From Nemertoderma westbladi (lineage: Eukaryota > Xenacoelomorpha > Nemertodermatida > Nemertodermatidae): a stretch of DNA of 24,808 bases. The notes below the pieces were generated by a model. The model worked only from the letters and a program-made list of their open reading frames with translations. It made no database searches and was not told the DNA's origin. The position numbers and the translations under genes are program-made. Location of the stretch: assembly GCA_032718475.1 (NCBI GenBank), contig JAUCBJ010003084.1, positions 1 to 24,808 of the forward strand. The letters are read 5' to 3'. Below, one piece after another: positions 17,461 to 24,808 of the stretch (positions are counted from its first letter, which is position 1; each line of letters begins with the position of its first letter).

Positions 17461-18010
17461 AATTGGTACTATATAATGGTGAATGTTCTAGAACCTTAAT
17501 ATATATTATTATATGGTAGCTAGTGTTTTTTTTTACTAGCTAGTATTTTTTTTTAAATAAAAAAAATTTACTTTTTTTTGTTAACATTATTAGTTATGGT
17601 AGCTATGGTGTTTCATGGAGCTTGTGAATTATTTACTAGCTAGTCTAGTAATAGTATGTATTTAAAAAGTTTAAAACTGATTTTTTTTATATATTGCGTA
17701 AGTATACTGTATGTGTTGTTGGTTGGTTAACAAGCCTAAATTATTATCTTAGATAATAGCTGGATCTCATTCAGGGACTGTTATATTATCATCAATATTG
17801 TTGGTAATTAATATAATCAGCAACAGTTTAGGCCTAATTCTGAAATATCAATGTTTTCACAAGTGTTTTTATAATTTCAAGGAAATGCTAGCTAGTAAAA
17901 AAAACACTAGCTTCACCTTAATAAATAATATTATATATACTTATTTATTATTATATTATATTATATATATATATTATATTATATTATACTTATATTATAT
18001 ATAATACTAT
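17461..18010. repeat. AT-rich stretch with inverted repeat and TATTA-type microsatellite
   Basis: TAGCTAGTG-T9-ACTAGCTA (17517-17542) is the reverse complement, apart from one T, of TAGCTAGTAAAAAAAACACT and the bases after it (17889-17912). This forms an inverted repeat about 350 bp apart, and a diverged third copy of CTAGCTAGT lies near 17634. From about 17935 to 18010 there is degenerate (TATTA)n/(TA)n sequence. It could be a miniature inverted-repeat element, but no target duplication was found. Confidence 0.6.
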
Positions 18011-18050
18011 ATGCTCTTTAGCATGAATGGTATGTTCATTACTGGTGGGA

Positions 18051-18600
18051 TTAACAAAATGCTTCTTTATTGCATCTATGAAACAACTTCAGAGCACCAG
18101 GAACCAGAGGGCGCTGCATTTCATACAGCAAGATCATCGACATCAAATTTCGGATGTAGAACATATATGACTTCTTTGGCAGCTTAAAAGAAGATATGCT
18201 TTTTATCTTATGAACCAGATATTTATCATGAATGTCTGGGTCCATTATCAGTCGAAAGGAATCAGTGGGTGTTATATAAGAAAATTGCTCAATATGTCTG
18301 ATATGTCTTTCAATTTTCCTTTAACACACTCATTTATTTACAGGATTGGATTACAAAACCATTAAGTGATTTTGTAGCCATATTAAACAATGCACGATGT
18401 TCTGATAGGTAAAATTCACTACCTTCCCGAAGTATATACTTAATGTATTTAATAATTTTCTTGAGTGGACGACCATTGACACTCTCACCAGTAAATCCAC
18501 AGGCTCGTAGTTTATAAAAAAAATCATGGATATGGAGGACCTCTGTTAGTAAACAATTATTAAAGGTTGATGATTGTTTTGAGGGATGCAGGTTTTATAA
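18051..18600 (-). pseudogene. Decayed coding sequence on the minus strand (unknown protein)
   Basis: Two frames connect by a frameshift near 18330. The upstream one (about 18593 down to a TAA at 18334-18336) is open for about 85 codons and reads VLHIHDFFYKLRACGFTGES, INGRPLKKII-like basic sequence (VNGRPLKKIIKYIKYILREG), and FYLSEHRALFNMATKSLNGF. The downstream one (about 18320 to 18051) reads IEQFSYITPTDSFRLIMDPD, HDKYLVHKIKSISSFKLPKK and EMQRPLVPGALKLFHRCNKE. Both look like genuine protein. I do not know the family. It lies head to head with the plus-strand remnant that follows. Confidence 0.55.
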
Positions 18601-19630
18601 AACTCAAAATATCGAGTTAGATGTACAGATTCGGAATAATCAAATTCCGAATCGAATCAAATTCAGAATCGCTCAGAGGCCAGTCTCTGAGATACTGTGA
18701 GACACATGGTTGATGATAGGTCATTATTACAATCAAATCCTTAGAAAATTATTCTTTGTGGACCTCCAACAAAATTTGGCTAGGTGGTTCTGAAGAAGCT
18801 TCTCCAATGCATGATTATATATAATTCTTAATAAACATGTATATAAAGTATATATTAAGTAAGTTGGCGCTTGACGCTTTTCTTGGCAGATCGGATATCC
18901 TTCAACAGTTCAGAATTCTACAAAAAGAATCCCAAAGAGCGTTTATAACAATTCCTGACCTATTAGTATCTAGAGATCGAGTGCTCAAAGCCCTAGATCT
19001 GACGGAGAAGAATCCATTTCCTGGTGGAATAGAAGCGGGATTTACAGTCCAACCATCAGAACGAAGTGGAAGAATGTCCAGCTCCAAAGAGGCGATATTA
19101 CAATACACTTGTCACCACATAAAGAAACAAAGAAACTCTGCTGTTTCGTCAAGAAATCCTTCTAAGTGCAAAATCTTTTTAGCAAAAAGAATCACTGATG
19201 TACAACAAAGAAGTGGCACAAATTATTAAACTGTCTAAGACACCTAATTCCCAAGAACTAATTAACGCTGGGAGAGAATTGGTTTCTAAAAATTTGGGAA
19301 AGTCACTGTCAAGCAATTTGCCAATGATGTATTACATATTTTTGAGCAACATGGCAACATAATAATAGTTGAAAATGTTACCAGGACTTGTATATTTAAC
19401 ATTACTACATACTTAAGGAAGTTCCAGGGGCAGCATATTGAACCAACTAATTTATGCACTACATTTAGAAAGAGCAATCAAATAAAATGCCACAAATTAC
19501 TAATGAACTATGTAGTAGCCTGTCCCTAAAACCTGTTAGCATGCTGTGCATTGCACTAAACTCTGTCAGTAAAGTCAACTATGATCCACGATCTGCTGTT
19601 GCAAAGTTTCTCAATTATGAGAGATGAAAC
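18540..19630 (+). pseudogene. Decayed coding sequence on the plus strand (unknown protein)
   Basis: Protein-like pieces follow in several frames. About 18545-18692 reads DDCFEGCRFYKTQNIELDVQ before a stop. About 18720-18780 reads QILRKLFFVDLQQNLARWF. 18837-19229 is the longest uninterrupted piece (ILQQFRILQKESQRAFITIP, EKNPFPGGIEAGFTVQPSER). About 19200-19305 reads KLSKTPNSQELINAGRELVS. About 19305-19524 reads NDVLHIFEQHGNIIIVENVT and TTYLRKFQGQHIEPTNLCTT. About 19530-19627 reads SMLCIALNSVSKVNYDPRSA. The product is unknown. The order and common direction argue for one gene broken by indels, divergent from the minus-strand remnant. Confidence 0.5.
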
Positions 19631-20745
19631 AAGCAACCTGATGCAGAAGTATATACTCAATTTTATTCCTATTATTCGAAATTTCAAATTATTAACCATT
19701 ATTTAACCGTTATGCACTACTAACCTTTGTTTCTCATTTAGTTTAGCTGCTATGTACTGTGTTCATATGTGTTAGAATTATCTGAATCTTAGATGTTTAC
19801 CACTGGAGATGCAGTTTAATAATTATTTTTGATAATTAATTTTAATTTCTGGTGTAATTGAGAGTGTGTTCATTGTATATCCGTTATTTGTCATTTATAA
19901 AAATATTAGAGTGTTTCGAATGCTACTACTACTACTAACCTTCGTTTCATAGTTAGTTTAAAAACTGTTATGTACTAACCTTTATCTGTTTATCAGACTT
20001 TATAGGCCTACTAAACTTTCATTTCTCAGTTAGTTTAACTTATAAAGTAAATCTGAGGCAGGGTGATGTGGGCATGTGATACACACACATGCGGCACTGG
20101 GCGGTGGGCAAAAGGCAGGAAAGACTGCACCTACATTGACACCTGGCTTGCATCCCAAAACACTAAGATTGGTTTATTTGTTGGAATATTTATTAGATTG
20201 CTTCTATGAGACCTGAATTGCTGAATCTGGACTGGATCTAATAAAATACAGGTAATGTGTAATGGCAGCTAAATATTTATTGGCTATACCTATATACAGT
20301 TCTTACTTCTTATCCTGGAGTAAGTTATATCAAATTAAGCTTCAGCTTATCGCACATCACTAAATTAAATAATAATGTTTGTTACATTATGTTAACTCTG
20401 GAACTTATCAGCATTATTATTATTATTGACACACTCAATATATATATATATATATATGTATCATATATATATCAATATAACACAACTCAGATCTCTTAAA
20501 TCTAAAATAAAGATTATTTTTATTTTTTAAGAATTTTAATTTGTTTATGAACAGCTGACTGAAATTACTTTAAAAAAAGTAGTTAAATGTGTAAATCGCA
20601 CGGAAGAGAAAAAATAGTCCACACCATCGACCAGGGGAGGAAATAGTCAACTCTATTGATGAACTGTTTAAAAAGTGTCAAGATGAATCATGCCCTGCTG
20701 AATAAATATCACCCCCACCATCTAACCCAAGCTACTTATCATCAG
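19631..20745. other. AT-rich non-coding stretch with microsatellites
   Basis: No gene is visible. It contains (CTA)n near 19923-19938, (ATT)n near 20413-20427 and (AT)n at about 20438-20475. One short plus-strand piece at about 20620-20703 (GEEIVNSIDELFKKCQDESC, then a stop) looks protein-like and may be a relic, but it is too short to assign. Confidence 0.5.
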
Positions 20746-20948
20746 ATCCGACAGTTCTGGGTCAGGTCAGGTCAGGTATTCTAGGTCATTGATCAAGAAA
20801 ACTTGCCACCTCCATGCAGCATAAAGGAGGTGCCACCTGTAGCTGCATAGACCCTCTTACTAGGGCAAATCTGGTCCTGTAACTAGGACCCCCTTCGTTC
20901 TGGGATAAGGACGCCCTTGGTCCTGGATTAAGGACCCATATACTTGGC

Positions 20949-21170
20949 TGCAGGGGTATATGGCCTGGCCAGGCAGATGGTGATCTACCAATGGCTGGTC
21001 AGGAGTAGAGTGTTCTCATGTCCACTCTGAGTGCACTTCACTGCGACCTGCACCAGGCAGCAGGGGTACAGGGCATGACCCAGCAGATGAGCTGCACAGC
21101 CAATGGTGGGTCATGTGCGCCACAGTAGATATGGGTGATGGGCCTCATATATGACTCCACTGCGACACCC
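20949..21170 (+). repeat. Two-copy tandem repeat in the LINE leader (about 111 bp period)
   Basis: GCAGGGGTA starts both copies (20949 and 21060). Each continues through a GGCCTGGCC/GCATGACC variant, CAGATG, CCAATGG, GGTCA, and closes with ATGTCCACT or ATGACTCCACT and CACTGCGACC/CACTGCGACA. Repeated 5' leader monomers with promoter activity are known in some LINEs; whether these act as promoters is inference. Confidence 0.75.
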
Positions 21171-22632
21171 ATCCTGTGGAATGGCAAACCAGGGTGTGGT
21201 ATTTGCCCCGAGAGCTGACTCGGCAAAAAAGCACCCCCCAACCCCCACTATGGATTACATTAGCAATGCGGAGGTTCGGCCACTAGAGGCCAGTGGAATT
21301 ACCAGACACAATCGGCCTCACAGGTGTCAGTTAACTCCTGACCGGCTGCCTGTCTCACCCCCTACTGGAGAGAGAGCAGCCAACAATTCTTTGAGTCCCT
21401 TTCCTGATGACCTTTCTGGCCCAAACCCTGGGTCACCAGGAAGGCCAGATTGTGATGGGGAGAGGGATTCTGGAGTTGGAGGCTACTCTCATGTTCCACC
21501 CCGACCAACAAAGCCATTGGTGAATCTGAGGCAAGTCACAAGACTAGCCTCAGTAAACACCCTAACACTCGGGTCCCCAATGCGACAAGGTGAGCTGACT
21601 GCCTTGGCAGATAAGCTTTCTCTTAGCGCAGTGGGTGTTCAAGAGCACCGAATGCAGACTGGACAGACTGATGAGGTTCTGATTAAGGACATGGGGGGCG
21701 GCGGTTGGCGACTCGCCCTCGCGTCAGCAGATGATAGTGGCAATGGTGGAATTGGTCTATTGATGAATCCAACTGCACATGCAGCATTGGACAAAATAGA
21801 CCAAATCTCTAACCGCATCATCCGTTGCCACTTCCCATGTTCTGGAAGACTGGATAAGAAGTTTCCTAAGGTGGTTCTGATTGTGTGCTACTCTCCAACT
21901 AGTGTTGCCCCTGTAGAGGAGGTGGACAATTTCTACCACAATCTACAAGCAGCTACTGATGGAGTGGATCAGCATGCATTCTTAACATTCCTGGGAGACT
22001 TTAATGCAAGTCTGCATCAATCACCTACATCGCCCTGGGTCTATAGCAATAGTGTTAACCGAAATTCTGTCCATCTTCAGGATTTTATCTCTGGAAATGG
22101 ATTGTTTTCGGCTGGAACCCAGTTCAAGAAGCGAACTGGAAAGCTATGGACTCATAGTGGACCCAGTGGTCACAAGTCCCAGATAGACCATATTCTGTTT
22201 CGTAGGAAATACAGGAGCTCTATACAAGACTGTAATGCATTTACACTTCGACCCTTCTCCAGTGATCACCGCCTTATTGTGGCCAAGGTAAGACTTAGTC
22301 TGCGTGCTAGCAGAACAACGAAATCTGCCTTGCCGCGGCATGACTGGTCCTCTCTGTTGCAACAGCCAAGTGTGAGATCCAGCTTCACACTACAGCTGAG
22401 CAACAGGTATGAGGCTCTTGCCTCTGAGGCGGCAGATCACTGTGAGGGCTATACTGCCTTTACAGAAGCAGTTAAGTTAGCAGCTGCAGAAACAGTTCCT
22501 GTATACCCTCGAAACAGGAAAAGGGCCCCCTGGACTGACAACAAAATTCAGAAGTGCCAAAATGACCTTCATAAGGCGCAGAAAGAGTCCCGACTCAAAC
22601 AGACTACAGCGGCCAAGAATGCAGTTAAGTAA
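21151..22632 (+). CDS. LINE apurinic/apyrimidinic-type endonuclease ORF (N-terminal half of the ORF2-like protein)
   Basis: This is an open frame of 493 codons. The first about 130 residues are proline/serine-rich and unassigned. The endonuclease/exonuclease/phosphatase domain spans roughly residues 133-380: the N-terminal asparagine in SVNTLTLGSP (N136), catalytic glutamate in GVQEHR (E165), LGDFNASL (D283, N285), QIDHILF (D346, H347) and SSDHRLI (D372, H373). All key residues of the fold are present. It would nick the target DNA for retrotransposition. The C-terminal about 110 residues form a basic linker (RNRKRAPWTDNKIQK) that in full elements leads into the RT, but a TAA at 22630-22632 ends it there. 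The start is the first ATG; a later start is possible, for example at codon 12 (MANQG). It is probably inactive for lack of an RT. Confidence 0.85.
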   Translation: MTPLRHPSCGMANQGVVFAPRADSAKKHPPTPTMDYISNAEVRPLEASGITRHNRPHRCQLTPDRLPVSPPTGERAANNSLSPFPDDLSGPNPGSPGRPDCDGERDSGVGGYSHVPPRPTKPLVNLRQVTRLASVNTLTLGSPMRQGELTALADKLSLSAVGVQEHRMQTGQTDEVLIKDMGGGGWRLALASADDSGNGGIGLLMNPTAHAALDKIDQISNRIIRCHFPCSGRLDKKFPKVVLIVCYSPTSVAPVEEVDNFYHNLQAATDGVDQHAFLTFLGDFNASLHQSPTSPWVYSNSVNRNSVHLQDFISGNGLFSAGTQFKKRTGKLWTHSGPSGHKSQIDHILFRRKYRSSIQDCNAFTLRPFSSDHRLIVAKVRLSLRASRTTKSALPRHDWSSLLQQPSVRSSFTLQLSNRYEALASEAADHCEGYTAFTEAVKLAAAETVPVYPRNRKRAPWTDNKIQKCQNDLHKAQKESRLKQTTAAKNAVK

Positions 22633-22641
22633 TAGTAATGT

Positions 22642-22728
22642 ATTAAAAATTAATTTTAAACTGAGATTATAGCTGTTCTGTTTTAAACATTCCCCTTGAT
22701 CATATCATATACATAGTGGAATCTAGTT
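22642..22728 (+). repeat. 87-bp direct repeat, left copy
   Basis: ATTAAAAATTAATTTTAAAC through ATACATAGTGGAATCTAGTT is repeated at 23470-23557 with a single extra A as the only difference that I see. The two copies bracket the minisatellite block. This copy begins ten bases after the LINE stop codon. Confidence 0.95.
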
Positions 22729-22842
22729 GGTCTTTGGTGGTTTGATCTTCGCCAAGAGATTTATTACATTATTGACTTAAATTATATTTATTATGTTGCT
22801 GTAAATGTTCCTACTGTGATCGATCATGCAAGGACATGTACC
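22729..22842. other. Short non-repetitive lead-in to the minisatellite
   Basis: AT-rich, no gene. It contains the palindrome TGATCGATCA (22817-22826) shortly before the first minisatellite unit. Confidence 0.6.
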
Positions 22843-23386
22843 AGGTTCTCTACTACTACTACTACTAGTAAAGCGGATGCAATCAACAGGTTCTCTACTA
22901 CTACTACTACTAGTAAAGCGGAGGCGATCAACAGGTTCTCTACTACTACTACTACTAGTAGTAAAGCGGAGGCGATCAATAGGTTCTCTACTACTACTAC
23001 TACTACTAGTAGTAGTAAAGCGGAGGCGATCAATAGGTTCTCTACTACTACTACTACTACTACTACTAGTAAAGCGGAGGCGATCAATAGGTTCTCTACT
23101 ACTACTACTACTACTACTACTAGTAAAGCGGAGGCGATCAATAGGTTCTCTACTACTACTACTACTACTAGTAAAGCGGAGGCGATCAACAGGTTCTCTA
23201 CTACTACTACTACTAGTAAAGCGGAGGCGATCAACAGGTTCTCTACTACTACTACTACTAGTAAAGCGGAGGCGATCAACAGGTTCTCTACTACTACTAC
23301 TACTAGTAAAGCGGAGGCGATCAACAGGTTCTCTACTACTACTACTACTAGTAAAGCGGAGGCGATCAATAGGTTCTCAACTTGTG
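22843..23386 (+). repeat. Minisatellite of 11 units, each with an internal (TAC)n run
   Basis: Units begin AGGTTCTC at 22843, 22888, 22933, 22981, 23035, 23089, 23143, 23191, 23236, 23281 and 23326, with a partial twelfth at 23371. Unit lengths are 45, 45, 48, 54, 54, 54, 48, 45, 45, 45 and 45 bp, all multiples of three. The variable part is (TAC)n followed by (TAG)nTA; the constant part is TAAAGCGGAGGCGATCAAC or, in units 3-6 and 11, a CAAT ending. The first unit has GATGCAATC instead of GAGGCGATC. Because every unit is in phase, long frames are open: two on plus (22816-23418, 22826-23446) and one on minus (22824-23369). The plus frame 22816-23418 would encode FSTTTTTSKAEAINR repeats. I consider these open frames a by-product of the period. 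Confidence 0.95.
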
Positions 23387-23469
23387 CAAGTGGAGCTGTC
23401 CTCGACCTGCTGCTCTAGATTACCCTACATCAATCTACATTTTTAAATATTTTTATTTTTATATTTTAA

Positions 23470-23557
23470 ATTAAAAATTAAATTTTAAACTGAGATTATA
23501 GCTGTTCTGTTTTAAACATTCCCCTTGATCATATCATATACATAGTGGAATCTAGTT
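23470..23557 (+). repeat. 88-bp direct repeat, right copy
   Basis: Nearly identical to 22642-22728, same orientation. Beyond it the flanks differ, so the repeat is not simply part of a longer duplication visible here. Confidence 0.95.
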
Positions 23558-24032
23558 TGTTGTGTATAACTTTTCGCTATGTTTTTAATTATTATTTTAA
23601 ATTAAATTATAATTTGCCCCACATCGGGTTGTATATATTTTTAAAAAAATATGAAATATATTCTCGAAAAGGGAAGCATTTCTTTGTATGGTTTCCGTAT
23701 ATGGGAAATTGTATTTACTATGGAAAATATTCTTCAATTGGGATATACTTATTCCTTATACTTATTAGCACGGGGGAGGGGGGGCTGAATCGGCCACTCC
23801 TAGATTATAATTGCTGTAAAATTGTACAACCACATTATGTATCTGCCCAATTGTTTTTGAGAATTAGCGAAATTTAATGGCACATTTTTGCAAAAACCGG
23901 TGTCGCACTTGGATTTCTACTTTCCGATGTGGGTGGTATGTCATTTTTACTACACAAAAATTAGGGCATGGCAGGGGTGCGTGTGCTAGGGGAGGGAGGG
24001 TGGTAGACAGAGGGGGGGGGGGGGGTGGTCGG
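23558..24032. other. Non-coding stretch with a 14-base poly-G run
   Basis: AT-rich sequence followed by G-rich patches. A pure run of 14 G lies at 24012-24025. An open frame at 23545-23877 has AT-driven composition (many Tyr, Ile, Phe, Lys) and no motif, so I do not call it a gene. Confidence 0.6.
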
Positions 24033-24492
24033 TGTAACAAAACTGAGGAATAGAAAAGCCAGCAGCTACAGAGGAAAATCAGCCTCTCCTACTTCTCTTC
24101 ATACTCTCCAAATACTTACACCGATGTCGCAGTACTGTAGTAGTACATAGAACCTACTCATGTCTGCCAGTCCATGTTACTCTTACTGTAGTAGTAGTAG
24201 TAGTAGTTGTAAGGTTATATATTTTTATCATACAGTACATACATTTTTATTATGATATAGGGAGATGATTAGACATTCAGTTATTGCATTGTATTGCAGT
24301 ACGGTACCGGTCCGATATAGATCTGTATATATATATTATTGCTGTATTGCATTGTACTGACATTCAGTTATATGATACCGGATTCAGGGATTACATTATT
24401 CAAACATTCAGTCATTCATTGTTATTGAGTTTTATATATATCCATTACCCTGGAAAGGGGAAGCCCACACAAATGGTGACCCGGACGAGATG
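24033..24492 (+). repeat. Possible LTR end with primer-binding-site-like sequence
   Basis: TGGTGACCCGGACGAGATG (24474-24492) resembles the TGGTGACCC-type primer-binding sequences I recall from Ty3/Gypsy-like elements. It lies two bases after CCCACACA, a plausible LTR end. A TGTAACAA start at 24033 would give an LTR of about 440 bp. No gag frame follows before the window ends and no second copy is visible, so this is a weak candidate. A (TAG)n microsatellite lies inside at 24187-24207. Confidence 0.25.
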
Positions 24493-24808
24493 CGACAGGA
24501 TGCGAGCGATGAAATGTAGAGGAACTACTGAACAATGGTCAACACAACTAAACTTGGAAAATTGCATTCGGAACCTGTAAAACTACAATTATACATTGCT
24601 GCATTGTGTATGGTAAGACGACTGAATGCTACAGTGACGTATACCGTATAATAGCTACCCGGTATTAGGCCTACCTGCCTACTGACTCAATCAGTCAATA
24701 AAATATTCAAACTACCGCAGTACCGGTAGGCCGTTAAAAAAAAATACTCGAAAAAAAAAGCGAAATTTTGATTGTAATATTGCTGTATTATGATATTGTA
24801 ATAGGCCT
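24493..24808. other. Right edge of the window, nothing recognised
   Basis: AT-rich sequence without a convincing frame, containing two TAGGCCT motifs, the second cut by the window end. Confidence 0.6.

Larger units (their letters stand above)
20746..22632 (+). mobile_element. 5' half of an APE-type LINE, truncated at its 3' side
   Basis: A sharp rise in GC content near 20746 marks a LINE-like 5' leader with (GGTCA)n at 20760-20776 and a two-copy tandem repeat (20949-21170), followed by an endonuclease ORF. The coding sequence stops at 22632 in the linker that would precede the reverse transcriptase, and beyond it lies unrelated AT-rich sequence. LINE copies normally lose their 5' side, so a copy keeping the 5' end and lacking the RT is unusual. 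The left boundary is approximate. Confidence 0.75.

Noticed and set aside
17145-17499. Open frames on both strands over the foldback array
   Set aside because: They arise from the 15-bp period of the repeat. The predicted repeats (DNSVPDNSVP, TELSGTELSG) are translations of the same unit.
18902-19108. Minus-strand 68-codon frame opposite the plus-strand remnant
   Set aside because: The plus strand is open over a longer span and continues into further protein-like segments in the same direction.
22843-23386. CRISPR-like array
   Set aside because: Units are contiguous tandem repeats with an internal microsatellite, there are no unique spacers, and the genome is eukaryotic.
22824-23446. Three long open frames over the minisatellite, up to 206 codons
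   Set aside because: All units are multiples of three bases, so frames remain open automatically on both strands. No start context, domain or flanking coding sequence supports a gene.
23545-23877. 110-codon open frame
   Set aside because: AT-driven composition, no motif, and it begins inside the 88-bp direct repeat.
24284-24580. 98-codon open frame
   Set aside because: Repetitive AT-rich translation (YRSDIDLYIYI) running into the primer-binding-site-like sequence; no domain.

Overview
This is a eukaryotic, almost certainly animal, genomic window made of transposable elements piled on one another plus decayed coding sequence. It is AT-rich and has no bacterial operons and no intact cellular gene that I can recognise. 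The BEL/Pao, hAT and APE-type LINE families, together with a recurring TAGGCCTA octamer, suggest a marine invertebrate; I cannot name the group.

Left part (1 to about 11.5 kb): a broken BEL/Pao LTR retrotransposon on the minus strand, gag at about 6.5-5.6 kb and pol at 5.45-0.785 kb. Protease and the reverse transcriptase core are missing. Three later insertions sit in it. A 5'-truncated LINE (1657-3462, plus) splits the integrase and has an 8-bp target duplication. A 304-bp insert carrying a tRNA-like sequence (4951-5254) splits the end of the RT region and has a 9-bp duplication. A TA-flanked element with perfect 21-bp terminal inverted repeats (7092-11391) lies in the right-hand LTR, and it was itself entered by an hAT transposon (7735-10890, 8-bp duplication). 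The other LTR, at the left edge, preserves the uninterrupted TA target, so the order of events can be read from this window alone.

Middle (about 11.76-19.63 kb): two blocks of decayed protein-coding sequence with no family I recognise. One runs rightward (11.76-15.55 kb) as open stretches that switch frame and carry stops; the reading resembles one very long protein. The other is a head-to-head pair (minus 18.05-18.60, plus 18.57-19.63). Between them lie GATT-rich simple sequence, a possible piggyBac remnant, and a 265-bp foldback array of a 15-bp unit. An ancient integrated large DNA virus, or an unknown giant mobile element, is my best guess for the coding blocks, but it is unproven.

Right part (20.7-24.8 kb): the 5' half of a LINE, with a tandemly repeated GC-richer leader and an intact-looking APE endonuclease ORF (21151-22632), stops abruptly. 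It abuts an 87-bp sequence that recurs 830 bp later; between the copies is an 11-unit coding-phase minisatellite (45-54 bp units). The remainder is AT-rich or simple sequence, with a possible LTR/primer-binding-site signature near 24.47 kb.
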